DNA of 64,000 nt, taken from contig NZ_JACB01000003.1 in NCBI RefSeq assembly GCF_000520975.1, positions 124,001 to 188,000 of the forward strand. Direction: 5' to 3'. Below the pieces are notes generated by a model. The model saw only the letters and a list, made by a program, of their open reading frames with translations. It had not been told where the DNA came from and did no database searches. The position numbers and the translations under genes are program-made. Within the stretch, counting starts at the first letter, position 1, and each line of letters starts with the position of its first letter. Below, piece after piece: positions 1 through 8,558 of the stretch. This DNA is from Aquimarina megaterium XH134 (lineage in GTDB: Bacteria; Bacteroidota; Bacteroidia; Flavobacteriales; Flavobacteriaceae).

Positions 1-66
1 ATCTAAATATCTTAATTGGTAATTTTTGCTATAAACTATTTATTAAATAATCTTATGAATCTGTAC

Positions 67-98
67 TTGTTTACTATAGATGAATAGCATTATCTTTG
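67..98 (+). promoter_or_regulatory. Bacteroidota-type promoter of ychF
   Basis: TTG at 67-69, a 21-bp spacer and TATCTTTG at 91-98, matching the Bacteroidota sigma-A pattern TTG/TAnnTTTG. Transcription would start near 105, giving a leader of about 55 nt before the ychF start codon at 160. No Shine-Dalgarno-like sequence is seen. Confidence 0.6.
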
Positions 99-159
99 CA
101 CTCTTAAAAATTGGGAGCGAACTATAGAATATATCCCAGCCATTATTAATATACGTACC

Positions 160-1254
160 ATGAAAGCAGGAATCGTAGGGTTACCAAATGTTGGAAAATC
201 AACATTGTTTAATTGTTTATCTAATGCAAAAGCACAAAGTGCAAATTTTCCATTTTGTACCATAGAACCCAATATTGGGGTGGTGAATGTACCAGACCCC
301 AGGCTAGAGAAACTAGAGGAATTAGTAGTGCCCGAACGAGTAATCCCCGCAACGGTAGAAATTGTGGATATTGCAGGTTTAGTAAAAGGAGCAAGTAAAG
401 GAGAAGGATTAGGGAATCAATTTTTAGGCAATATTAGAGAAACAGATGCTATAATACATGTATTACGTTGTTTTGATAATGATAATATTGTTCATGTAGA
501 TGGCTCGGTAGATCCAATTAGAGATAAGGAAACGATCGATATAGAATTGCAGCTTAAAGATCTGGAAAGTGTAGAGAAAAAACTAGATAAAGTAAAAAGG
601 GCAGCCAAAACCGGTAATAAAGAAGCACAAAAGGAAGAAGCAATTTTACTAAAACTTAGAGAAGGGCTAGAAGCTGGGATATCGATTAGAGCAATCGACA
701 TCTCTGAAGATGATCATACCGCGTATGTTAAACCATTACAGTTTATAACAGATAAACCAGTACTTTATGTCTGTAACGTTGATGAAGGGGCTGCGGTCGA
801 TGGAAATGATTATGTAAAAAAAGTAAAAGAAACTGTAGCATCAGAAAGAGCAGAAGTAATAGTATTAGCCGTAGGTACCGAAGCTGATATCACCGAGTTA
901 GATGATTATGAAGAGCGCCAATTATTTTTACAGGATATGGGGTTAGAAGAAGCGGGGGCATCAGTATTAATTCGCGCAGCATATAAATTATTAAACCAGC
1001 AAACTTATTTTACTGCTGGCGAGAAAGAAGTAAGAGCATGGACGGTTAATATAGGAGCTACAGCACCACAAGCTGCAGGAGTGATTCATACCGATTTTGA
1101 GAAAGGTTTTATACGAGCAGAAGTTATTAAATACGATGATTTTGTAAAGTATGGTAGCGAATCCAAGGTGAGAGAAGCTGGAAAGCTAGGAGTAGAAGGA
1201 AAGGCATATGTCGTAAATGATGGAGATGTAATGCATTTCTTATTTAATGTATAA
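160..1254 (+). CDS. ychF: Redox-regulated ATPase YchF (OLA1 family)
   Basis: 364 aa, the usual length of the universal Obg-related P-loop ATPase YchF, a cytosolic ribosome-associated protein that prefers ATP over GTP. The G1 loop GLPNVGKST is at residues 7-15 and a DIAGLV G3-like motif lies near residue 70. The G4 position reads CNVDE rather than NKxD, the hallmark explaining ATP preference in this family. A central coiled-coil insert (about 130-170) precedes a C-terminal TGS domain that ends with FLFNV. The gene stands alone with its own promoter and a strong downstream terminator. Identity is essentially certain; the exact cellular role is only partly known for the family. Confidence 0.97.
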   Translation: MKAGIVGLPNVGKSTLFNCLSNAKAQSANFPFCTIEPNIGVVNVPDPRLEKLEELVVPERVIPATVEIVDIAGLVKGASKGEGLGNQFLGNIRETDAIIHVLRCFDNDNIVHVDGSVDPIRDKETIDIELQLKDLESVEKKLDKVKRAAKTGNKEAQKEEAILLKLREGLEAGISIRAIDISEDDHTAYVKPLQFITDKPVLYVCNVDEGAAVDGNDYVKKVKETVASERAEVIVLAVGTEADITELDDYEERQLFLQDMGLEEAGASVLIRAAYKLLNQQTYFTAGEKEVRAWTVNIGATAPQAAGVIHTDFEKGFIRAEVIKYDDFVKYGSESKVREAGKLGVEGKAYVVNDGDVMHFLFNV

Positions 1255-1273
1255 AAATATCTTGTTGATTTAT

Positions 1274-1308
1274 AAAACCCTTTCTGGTAATACTAGAAAG
1301 GGTTTTTT
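1274..1308 (+). terminator. Rho-independent terminator after ychF
   Basis: A perfect 12-bp stem (1274-1285 with 1295-1306, containing ACCCTTTCT/AGAAAGGGT), a 9-nt loop and a T-run through 1308, located 20 bp past the ychF stop codon. Confidence 0.9.
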
Positions 1309-1337
1309 GTTGGGTATCGTAATTAGAAAGTACTTAG

Positions 1338-1375
1338 ATTTTTCAAAAATAACAATACTACTATTTTTGAAAAAT
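1338..1375. promoter_or_regulatory. Inverted repeat overlapping EamA-gene start and -7 box
   Basis: A perfect 14-bp inverted repeat: arms 1338-1351 and 1362-1375, spacer 1352-1361. The right arm contains TATTTTTG (1362-1369), a match to the TAnnTTTG -7 element, and covers the first two bases of the ATG at 1374. It could be an operator, or a hairpin around the start of a leaderless or very short-leader mRNA. Function is inferred only from position. Confidence 0.45.
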
Positions 1376-2264
1376 GCAAAATAGTAAGTTATCCTCCTAC
1401 GGAATTGTACTGGCAATTGTTGGTATCGTTTTATTCTCTGCAAAAGCAGTATTAGTCAAATTAGCGTATAAATTTGAAATAAGCTCAGAGCACCTATTAT
1501 TGTTTAGAATGTTGTTTTCTTTACCAATATACATTGTATTGGCCTTGTATAAAAAGCCAGTCGAGAAAAATAAAATTAGAAGAATAGATTACCTGTGGAT
1601 TTTATTTTTTGGGTTCGTTGGGTATTATTTAGCGAGTTATTTTGATTTCCTTGGATTGCAATACATTAAGGCAGGATTAGAACGAATAATTCTTTTTATT
1701 TATCCAACACTGGTTATTATTATTTCACGTATTTTTTTGAAGAATATAATAACGAAGCAACAACTATTGGCTATTTTGCTAACTTATATAGGTGTAATCG
1801 TTACATTTTGGGGAGAGCTTCAAATTGAAACTACGCATGTCATTCTTGGTGGCACTTTGGTTTTCTTAAGTGCATTAACCTATGCTATTTATCTCGTGGG
1901 GAGCGGATGGTTAATTCCTAAGTTTGGTGTTGTAACTTTTACTTCATACGCAATGATAGTTTCATCTCTATGTATAATTATTCAATATTTGGTTTTTGAT
2001 AGGCAAAATATAATGAACTATCCCTTAGAAGTATATTTTATTTGTATTGTCATGGCAGTCTTTTCTACAATTATACCTTCTTATTTGGTATCTGCAGCTA
2101 TTGCTAAACTTGGGGCTTCTAATTTTTCGATTATAGCAAGTTTGGGGCCTGTATCTACAATTTTATTAGCTTATTTCCTTTTAGGAGAAAATTTGTCAAT
2201 GATTCAGATAATTGGTGCTACAATAGTGATTCTTGGTGTATATGTAATCTCAAAGAAAAAATAA
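1374..2264 (+). CDS. EamA/DMT-family transporter
   Basis: 296 aa, very hydrophobic, with about ten predicted membrane spans in two related halves, as in EamA (DUF6) drug/metabolite transporters of the inner membrane. The first half begins with a span at about residues 9-30. The second half ends with a short LGENLS loop and a final span followed by the basic tail SKKK, typical of the family. The substrate cannot be read from sequence; members export amino acids, metabolites or drugs. The ATG at 1374 is chosen because it leaves the first span complete. It overlaps a perfect inverted repeat that also contains the likely -7 element. Confidence 0.85.
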   Translation: MQNSKLSSYGIVLAIVGIVLFSAKAVLVKLAYKFEISSEHLLLFRMLFSLPIYIVLALYKKPVEKNKIRRIDYLWILFFGFVGYYLASYFDFLGLQYIKAGLERIILFIYPTLVIIISRIFLKNIITKQQLLAILLTYIGVIVTFWGELQIETTHVILGGTLVFLSALTYAIYLVGSGWLIPKFGVVTFTSYAMIVSSLCIIIQYLVFDRQNIMNYPLEVYFICIVMAVFSTIIPSYLVSAAIAKLGASNFSIIASLGPVSTILLAYFLLGENLSMIQIIGATIVILGVYVISKKK

Positions 2265-2430
2265 GATATGGTAAAATCTATTCACCTATAAAAAGTTTCA
2301 ATGTTATTTTTGAGCTTTTTTTAATGTTTTTTCATTAATTTAACACTCTAATTAGTAAGTGTTTACTTACGTTGAAGGGGATTACTTTCCAAAGAAAAGA
2401 TTGGATAAGTAAATTAGATTTGTAATATTT

Positions 2431-3933
2431 ATGGGTAAAGGGGGCTTAAGGATAGTAGTACTGTACTGCTTTGTATATGTTAGTATTGTTGGTTATGGAC
2501 GAATAAACGATAATATTGGTGATAACAAAGTGGCATCACTAGAGAAATCCAGTAAAGGAAAATCAAAACCGGTAGAGGTTAAAAAAGTAAACTTTGATGA
2601 AGATATATATCAAAGAGCGCTTGAAAACAATAAACAAGAAGCATATTTAGAAGAGATAGCCAGAAAAAATACTATTATTAATATACTATGGGCTAGTCTT
2701 GTTCTATTATTAATCATTTTGCTTTTATTGTATCGAAAATATAGAGTAAGGGAAAAAAATAGTGATGCCTTAAAAGAAAAAAATGAAGAGCTTATTGAAG
2801 CAAAGGCAGAAGCAGAAAAACTTACCAATACAAAATCTCAATTTATTTCTACTGTAAGTCATGAACTAAGAACTCCTCTTTATGGAGTGGTAGGGATTAC
2901 CACATTATTGTTAGAAGAAAAAGATATTTCGCCAAAGCACAAGAAATTACTTAGTTCATTAAAATTTTCTGGAGACTATCTTCTGGATTTAATAAATAAA
3001 GTATTGAAAATAAGTAAGATTGAGTCTAATAATGAAAAACTTACAAAGACTCCTACAAATCTACTTAAGCTTTCTCAAAACTTATTGTATTCTTTTGAGT
3101 ACCAGGCAAAAAACAAGAATAATGAGCTTGTTTTAGAAATACCTAATGAACTACCAGATGTACTAAATGTGGATTCTCTTAAAATATCAGAAGTTCTAAT
3201 TAATCTGATCGGAAATTCATCAAAGTTTACTGAAAATGGTAAGATATGGCTTAGGATAAAAATCCTCTCTATAGAGAATGAGATGATTACCATTAGGTAT
3301 GAAGTAGAGGATAATGGTGTAGGAATCCCAGAAGACAAAAAAGAGTTTGTATTCGAGAAATTTTCCCAGGTAGGTAGAGAGTTTAATAAATCTGAAGGAA
3401 CAGGATTAGGTTTATCTATTGTTAAAAACCTTTTAGAGATGATGGATAGCAAAATTTATTTAGACAGTAAAGAAGGGAGAGGGACAAAGTTTCATTTTGA
3501 TTTACAATTAGAAATTATAGATGAAAAGGAAGAGAAAGAAATAGATTCAAATAGCAATAACATCAATACCGTTTATAGACGAATATTGGTGGCAGAGGAT
3601 AATAAAATAAATCAAATTGTTACCAAAAACCTTTTAAATATAATAGGGTATGACTGTACTATTGTAGAGAATGGCTTTAATGCTTTGCAAATGGTTAAAA
3701 AAGAAGATTTTGATCTTATCCTGATGGATTTAAATATGCCTTATCTTAATGGAACAGAAGCTACTAGACGTATACGAGAATTTAATGAGATCACACCTAT
3801 TATTGCTCTTACAGCTGCAGAGTTAAGTGAAGTGCAAGAAGAATGTATGGAAATAGGAATGAATGATATTATTAATAAGCCATTAAATAAGAATGATCTT
3901 AAAAACATTATAACAAAGCATTTGTTGCCTTAG
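2431..3933 (+). CDS. Hybrid histidine kinase with C-terminal receiver
   Basis: 500 aa. An N-terminal hydrophobic stretch (7-22, possible signal sequence) is followed by a short putative periplasmic segment, a membrane span at about 82-101 and a coiled linker. The HisKA domain has H-box SHELRTP, so the phospho-acceptor is His144. The HATPase_c domain has an N-box (INLIGNSSKF) and a G1 box (DNGVGIP). The receiver domain (about 385-500) has phospho-acceptor Asp433 in LMDLNMP. The sensory part is only about 60 residues, shorter than the TPR sensors often found in flavobacterial hybrid kinases, so the signal may come from a partner. TAGATTTG at 2415-2422 is a likely -7 element 8 bp before the ATG. 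It converges with the next gene with only 3 bp between stops. Confidence 0.9.
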   Translation: MGKGGLRIVVLYCFVYVSIVGYGRINDNIGDNKVASLEKSSKGKSKPVEVKKVNFDEDIYQRALENNKQEAYLEEIARKNTIINILWASLVLLLIILLLLYRKYRVREKNSDALKEKNEELIEAKAEAEKLTNTKSQFISTVSHELRTPLYGVVGITTLLLEEKDISPKHKKLLSSLKFSGDYLLDLINKVLKISKIESNNEKLTKTPTNLLKLSQNLLYSFEYQAKNKNNELVLEIPNELPDVLNVDSLKISEVLINLIGNSSKFTENGKIWLRIKILSIENEMITIRYEVEDNGVGIPEDKKEFVFEKFSQVGREFNKSEGTGLGLSIVKNLLEMMDSKIYLDSKEGRGTKFHFDLQLEIIDEKEEKEIDSNSNNINTVYRRILVAEDNKINQIVTKNLLNIIGYDCTIVENGFNALQMVKKEDFDLILMDLNMPYLNGTEATRRIREFNEITPIIALTAAELSEVQEECMEIGMNDIINKPLNKNDLKNIITKHLLP

Positions 3934-3936
3934 TTT

Positions 3937-4713
3937 TTAATGAGAAGGATATATCTTATTAATAAATGAAATGACGTTTTTAACCACAATTTCTGTACTC
4001 TCTTTATGAGGTGTATGTCCAATATCAGAAATTAGTAAAGCTTCAGAGTAACTCGATGTATTTTTTACAATAGAATTTACCTGATCCAGTGTTCCATACT
4101 CATCTTTTTTGCCCTGAATTATTAAAGAAGGACATTTAATCTTAGGTAAATATTCTTCAATATTCCAGGATTGATACGTTTCAGAAAGCCATGTCTCTGT
4201 CCACATTCTAAAAACAGCTTCAGTTTTATCTCCATGGTATTTATATAGCTTTTCTTTAAGAGAAGTATTTTGATATGCAAGGACTGCCGCCTTAATACCA
4301 TTAATGGTCTCTTGTTCTACAAATACATGGGCTCCTTCGGTAATAATACCTGTAATTTTTTCTGGAAACAAAGCTGCAGTTAATAAGGCAATACTACCAC
4401 CATCACTATGACCAAATAATATCACATTTCTCAATCCTAGATTTTGTATTATTTTTTCTAGAATATAAGCCTCTTCTTTTAAGTAATCATTATTTCTTTT
4501 AGAAGTAATAAAAGGAGCAGATTTACCATACCCCTGGCGATCATAAGAAAGAATATTGCACTCCGTTTTTGATGCTATTTGTTTGGGGAAATCTTTCCAC
4601 AATTCAATACATCCTAAAGAATCATGTAAAAAAATAATGGTTACCTTTTCTGGTGCTAGTGACTCAGGGTATTTAGAGAATTGTAACCGATGTTTATCAA
4701 TTATTAAATTCAA
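3937..4713 (-). CDS. Alpha/beta-fold hydrolase
   Basis: 258 aa, no signal peptide, so probably cytosolic. The nucleophile elbow GHSDGG places the catalytic serine at residue 103. An oxyanion-hole motif FLHDSLG lies near 28-34, the SYDRQGYGKS strand-turn is typical of the family, and the catalytic histidine is in the C-terminal SDIGHTPHKES. It resembles the general Abhydrolase_6 group (esterases, haloperoxidase-like enzymes, C-C hydrolases); substrate unknown. It is transcribed toward the hybrid kinase, and divergently from the M61-type lipoprotein gene across a 131-bp gap that contains two palindromes. Confidence 0.88.
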   Translation of the reverse strand: MNLIIDKHRLQFSKYPESLAPEKVTIIFLHDSLGCIELWKDFPKQIASKTECNILSYDRQGYGKSAPFITSKRNNDYLKEEAYILEKIIQNLGLRNVILFGHSDGGSIALLTAALFPEKITGIITEGAHVFVEQETINGIKAAVLAYQNTSLKEKLYKYHGDKTEAVFRMWTETWLSETYQSWNIEEYLPKIKCPSLIIQGKKDEYGTLDQVNSIVKNTSSYSEALLISDIGHTPHKESTEIVVKNVISFINKIYPSH

Positions 4714-4758
4714 AATAATGGTTTTGTTATAAAAAGTGCTAAAAATAAGCTAAAGTCT

Positions 4759-4780
4759 ATGCAAATTGTATATTTTGCAT
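4759..4780. promoter_or_regulatory. Palindrome ATGCAAA-N8-TTTGCAT
   Basis: A perfect 7-bp inverted repeat with an 8-bp centre, in the divergent gap between the alpha/beta hydrolase and the M61-type peptidase gene. Symmetry and location suggest a dimeric regulator site; no regulator is identified. A TA-N3-TTTG near-match to a -7 element lies at 4769-4777. Confidence 0.35.
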
Positions 4781-4796
4781 CATCAAAATTGACACA

Positions 4797-4818
4797 CTAG
4801 ACATTTTTTTAAGTCTAG
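4797..4818. repeat. Short inverted repeat CTAGAC-N10-GTCTAG
   Basis: 6-bp arms at 4797-4802 and 4813-4818, in the leader of the M61-type gene 27 bp before its ATG. It could form a weak hairpin in the mRNA or be an operator half-site pair; no function is assigned. Confidence 0.25.
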
Positions 4819-4844
4819 CTAAAGTAAATAGTTAATCCAATACA

Positions 4845-6722
4845 ATGAAAAAAACATTAGCCAAGATTTCCATTGGTGTATTATTAATTGGTTGTGGAAC
4901 CAGTAATCCTACAAATGATATAGCAACAAATGTACCTATAGCAACAGCTATAGATTTAACCCAGGTAAAAGACGATAAAGTTCCGGTTACTATAGATCCA
5001 GGACGCTTTATTCAGGATACCGTAAAATATCGTATTCCCAAAGTGGTGCAGGGTACTTATGCGGTAAGTGATTTTGGGAAATTTGTAGATGATTTCAAGG
5101 CTTTTGACTATCAGGGGAATGAAATTAAAACAGAAAAAAAAGACACCAATACATGGTTGATTGTAAATGCCAAGCAGCTTGATAAAATTAGCTACCTGGT
5201 TAATGATACTTATGATATAGAAAACACAGATGTCGGTACACCTTTCTCTCCTTCTGGGACCAATATAGAGCCAGAAAATTATGTGTTAAATCTTCATGGA
5301 TTTATAGGATATTTTGATGTACTGAAAAATAATCAGTATGCATTAGAGGTAAAAGCACCATCAGAAATGAAGAGAACCTCTGCTTTGCCCAATGCAGGAT
5401 CAACAGTTAGTGAAGATAAAGCAGTTACTACAGATAAATATTTGGCAACACGGTATTTCGAAATTACAGATAACCCAATGATGTATGGAAATCTTGATGT
5501 CGAAGAATTTATGGTTGGGGATATCAAAATTGTGCTAAGTATATATTCTCCAAATAAAGTACATACAGCGGCTAAGATAAAAGAAACGGTATTTAAAATG
5601 ATGAAAGGGCAAAAGGCATACCTTGGAGACATAAATAGTACGCCTCGTTATGATATATACTTATATTTAGCGCCTAGCACAGAAAATGCTCCTACAGGAT
5701 TTGGGGCATTAGAGCATCATACATCTACAGTAGTAGTATTGCCAGAGCAAATGCCTGATGAAGCATTGGCGTCTGCAATGATTGATGTAGTTTCTCATGA
5801 ATTCTTTCATATTGTAACCCCACTTAGTGTGCATTCTGAAGATGTACATTACTTCGATTATGACAAACCCACTTTTTCAAAACATTTATGGATGTATGAA
5901 GGAGTAACCGAATATTTTGCGACCTTATTTCAGGTTAATCAGGGATTGGTAGAAGAACAGGAGTTTTATGATAAAATCATGGGTAAAATTCAGAGTGCAA
6001 GTGGATTTGATGATACCATGAGTTTTACGGTAATGAGTGAAAACATATTGGATCAACCCTATGCTTCTAACTATGTTAATGTATATGAAAAAGGAGCATT
6101 AATAGGAATGTGTATCGATATTCTAATGCGTGAAGAAAGTAATGGAAATCGAGGAATTTTATCTTTAATGAAAGAATTATCTCTTAAATATGGTAAAAAC
6201 AAACCTTTTAATGATGATAACATTATAGAAGAAATTACAGCAATGACTTATCCTGCTATAGGTGAGTTTTTGAAAACTCATGTTGTAGGGAAAACTCCTA
6301 TTAACTATGAAGAATTCTTTAAAAAAGTTGGACTATCTGTAGAATCAGAGCGGGTAGAAACAAATTATATTCAAAACTCTGGAGTTTTAATCGTAGCCGG
6401 AAACCAAGAAAAAGGGACAATATTTTTTACAGATTTAGTTTCTGAAAATAGTTTCTGGGCAGAAAACGGCGCCAAAGCTAATGATGATATTGTAGAGGTA
6501 AATGGTACTAAATTGACATTGCAGAATGCTAATAATATATTAGGCTCAACTTTTCAATGGCAAGAAGGTGATGATATTGAAGTTAAACTTAATAGGGCAG
6601 GAGAAGAAGTTATTATTAAAACTAAAGTAACTAAATCCTTCACCAAAGGAAAAAAACTTAAAGTGATTGATAATTCTACAAAAGAGCAAACAGAGCTTAG
6701 AAAAGCTTGGTTAAAAGGGTAG
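4845..6722 (+). CDS. M61-family (glycyl aminopeptidase-like) lipoprotein with PDZ domain
   Basis: 625 aa. The N-terminus has a lipobox ending at LLIGC (Cys17), so it is likely a lipid-anchored envelope protein. An N-terminal beta domain of the M61 type is followed by the zinc motif HEFFH at 318-322; the second motif LWMYEGVTEYF supplies a candidate glutamate ligand, Glu352. A PDZ-like domain occupies about 510-600. This domain order matches peptidase family M61, whose members remove N-terminal residues, often Gly or Ala. The active-site motifs look intact. It is followed by a bidirectional terminator shared with the convergent PPK2 gene. Substrate unknown. Confidence 0.88.
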   Translation: MKKTLAKISIGVLLIGCGTSNPTNDIATNVPIATAIDLTQVKDDKVPVTIDPGRFIQDTVKYRIPKVVQGTYAVSDFGKFVDDFKAFDYQGNEIKTEKKDTNTWLIVNAKQLDKISYLVNDTYDIENTDVGTPFSPSGTNIEPENYVLNLHGFIGYFDVLKNNQYALEVKAPSEMKRTSALPNAGSTVSEDKAVTTDKYLATRYFEITDNPMMYGNLDVEEFMVGDIKIVLSIYSPNKVHTAAKIKETVFKMMKGQKAYLGDINSTPRYDIYLYLAPSTENAPTGFGALEHHTSTVVVLPEQMPDEALASAMIDVVSHEFFHIVTPLSVHSEDVHYFDYDKPTFSKHLWMYEGVTEYFATLFQVNQGLVEEQEFYDKIMGKIQSASGFDDTMSFTVMSENILDQPYASNYVNVYEKGALIGMCIDILMREESNGNRGILSLMKELSLKYGKNKPFNDDNIIEEITAMTYPAIGEFLKTHVVGKTPINYEEFFKKVGLSVESERVETNYIQNSGVLIVAGNQEKGTIFFTDLVSENSFWAENGAKANDDIVEVNGTKLTLQNANNILGSTFQWQEGDDIEVKLNRAGEEVIIKTKVTKSFTKGKKLKVIDNSTKEQTELRKAWLKG

Positions 6723-6735
6723 GTATTTATAAAAC

Positions 6736-6778
6736 AAAACTAAAAAAAGCCCCTTGTATAAGGGGCTTTTTTAGTTTT
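6736..6778. terminator. Bidirectional terminator between M61-type and ppk2 genes
   Basis: GCCCCTT (6749-6755) pairs with AAGGGGC (6760-6766) across a 4-nt GTAT loop. A-rich and T-rich flanks (AAAACTAAAA... and ...TTTTAGTTTT) extend the stem and provide U-tracts for both strands. It overlaps the stop codon of the ppk2 gene at 6777. Confidence 0.88.
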
Positions 6779-7583
6779 AAATAACTTCCTCATCTTTATA
6801 AGGAATCGTATTTAAAACATATTGTATGGCTTTAATTCGTGCCTCGGTTTTACGATCAGCCTCGATAATAACCCAGGGAGAAAGTTCTGTATTCGTTTTT
6901 TCAAACATTTTAACCTTATACTTTGTATATTCTTCCCAGAGCTCTTGGGCCTTTTCATCTACCGGAGTCATTTTCCATTTTTTTAAAGGGCTTGATTTAA
7001 TATCTTTAAAACGAGCAGCTTGTTCTTCTTTGGTGATAGAAAAATAAAACTTAATGAGGTATGTATCAGATTCTAATATCATTCTTTCAAAATCATTTAC
7101 CTGCCCCATAAATGTTGTATACTGATTTTCGCTGCAAAACCCATTAACAGGTTCTACAACCGCCCGATTATACCAGCTACGATCAAAAAGAACCATTTCT
7201 CCTGGTGTAGGTAGTTGGTTAACATAACGCTGAAAATACCATTGCCCTTCTTCTTCGCTAGTAGGTTTTGGTAATGCCACAATTCGAAAATGCCTGGGGT
7301 TTATATGAGAAGTAATTCGGCGAATTGCCCCACCTTTTCCTGCAGCATCACGACCTTCAAAAATAATTACTATTTTCTTCCTGTTTTTTATGGTCCAGTT
7401 TTGTAATTTGATAAGTTCTGCCTGTAGTTCTTTTAATTGTATTTCATATTTAACCATTCTCAATACCTTTTCAACATCGGTCTTTTTATCCATAAACAGA
7501 TATTTTAGACCAATAGGAGAATTTAGTATTTCCAGATCTTCTTTAGAAAGATTAATATGTTTTGTTTTTTGAGTTGTCTTCAT
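6777..7583 (-). CDS. ppk2: Polyphosphate kinase 2 (class I type), second of tandem pair
   Basis: 268 aa single-domain PPK2, a P-loop enzyme that transfers phosphate between polyphosphate and nucleoside diphosphates, favouring NTP formation in vivo. Walker A GRDAAGKGG is at 77-85; the lid/Walker B region contains QWYFQRYV and LFDRSWYNRAVVEPV, as in the PA0141-type class I group. Upstream lies a paralogous ppk2 gene on the same strand, only 3 bp away, so the two are probably co-transcribed. The N-terminal 30 residues differ from the paralog, while catalytic motifs are shared. Nucleotide preference (ADP or GDP) cannot be told from sequence alone. Confidence 0.93.
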   Translation of the reverse strand: MKTTQKTKHINLSKEDLEILNSPIGLKYLFMDKKTDVEKVLRMVKYEIQLKELQAELIKLQNWTIKNRKKIVIIFEGRDAAGKGGAIRRITSHINPRHFRIVALPKPTSEEEGQWYFQRYVNQLPTPGEMVLFDRSWYNRAVVEPVNGFCSENQYTTFMGQVNDFERMILESDTYLIKFYFSITKEEQAARFKDIKSSPLKKWKMTPVDEKAQELWEEYTKYKVKMFEKTNTELSPWVIIEADRKTEARIKAIQYVLNTIPYKDEEVI

Positions 7584-7586
7584 TTA

Positions 7587-8432
7587 TCAAATATCTATCT
7601 GTTCAATATATCTATAGTACCTTAGGATCACATTAGGATCAGGAAGTAATGTAGTTTTTGCCTTGGATTTACCTGTGTAGTCAAATCTCGATAACACATA
7701 TCTCATACTTTCTAAACGAGCCGTTTTCTTGCTATTGGTTTTTACAATTACCCATGGGCTAAATGTTGTATGGGTTTTCGAGAACATTTGTTCCTTGTAC
7801 TTAGTGTATTTATTCCAGAGTTGTTGCCCTTTCATATCTACAGGGCTAAATTTCCATACTTTTAATGGGTTTTGTAGTCTTGCATCAAAACGTTTTTTCT
7901 GCTCTTCTTTCGATATCGAGAACCAAAACTTGATTACTATAATTCCATCTTCATATAGCATATGTTCAAATTCGGGAACCTGTACCATAAAATTTTTATA
8001 TTGTTTATTGGTACAAAACCCCATTACAGGTTCTACAACAGCACGGTTATACCAGCTACGATCAAAAAAAACAATCTCTCCCGGATTAGGCAATTCTTTA
8101 ATGTACCTTCTAAAATACCATTGCCCTTTTTCGACTTCGGTAGGTTTTGATAACGCAACAATACGCATAGAACGAGGGTTAAGATGCTCTGTAAATCGTT
8201 TTATAGACCCTCCTTTACCAGCAGCATCTCTCCCTTCAAAAATTACTGCAACGCGTAGCTTCTTTTTTGCAATCCATTGCTGAAGATTTACCAATTCTCC
8301 TTGTAGGGAACGTAATTCTTCTTCATATCGAAGTTTCTGTAATATTTTTTTGATATTGATGTTTTTTTGATCTGCAAGATTGATCAAATGTTTCCGTTTT
8401 TTGACTTGATTTAACTCTTCAAGTGTAAACAT
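7587..8432 (-). CDS. ppk2: Polyphosphate kinase 2 (class I type), first of tandem pair
   Basis: 281 aa. Walker A GRDAAGKGG is at 67-75, followed by QWYFRRYI and FFDRSWYNRAVVEPV. The same fold and motifs as its downstream neighbour identify a tandem duplication. The C-terminus carries an extra segment (LLPDPNVILRYYRY) absent from the shorter copy. First gene of the presumed two-gene unit; the 126-bp upstream region contains no exact TAnnTTTG box, only TACCTTTA-like sequence. Two class I copies side by side may differ in nucleotide preference or in oligomer formation; that is inference. Confidence 0.93.
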   Translation of the reverse strand: MFTLEELNQVKKRKHLINLADQKNINIKKILQKLRYEEELRSLQGELVNLQQWIAKKKLRVAVIFEGRDAAGKGGSIKRFTEHLNPRSMRIVALSKPTEVEKGQWYFRRYIKELPNPGEIVFFDRSWYNRAVVEPVMGFCTNKQYKNFMVQVPEFEHMLYEDGIIVIKFWFSISKEEQKKRFDARLQNPLKVWKFSPVDMKGQQLWNKYTKYKEQMFSKTHTTFSPWVIVKTNSKKTARLESMRYVLSRFDYTGKSKAKTTLLPDPNVILRYYRYIEQIDI

Positions 8433-8558
8433 AAAGTTTGTAATTTGTTATTCTGTAAGTAGCGATTAAAGGTAAAAATAAAATGAATTTTATCGCACTA
8501 TAGTAACAATTCTTTAGCATAAAAAAACTTGAAGAATATATTTATATCGTTTTTAGGG

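Noticed and set aside
90..272. Minus-strand 60-aa frame over the ychF start
   Set aside because: It overlaps the ychF promoter and 5' end, has no recognisable domain and no promoter of its own.
3075..3452. Minus-strand 125-aa frame inside the hybrid kinase gene
   Set aside because: It is the antisense of conserved kinase motifs; codon pattern and content are those of a shadow frame.
7729..8283. Plus-strand 184-aa frame opposite the first ppk2 gene
   Set aside because: Entirely within a conserved enzyme gene; the translated sequence is Cys/Ser/Phe-rich and mirrors the sense motifs.
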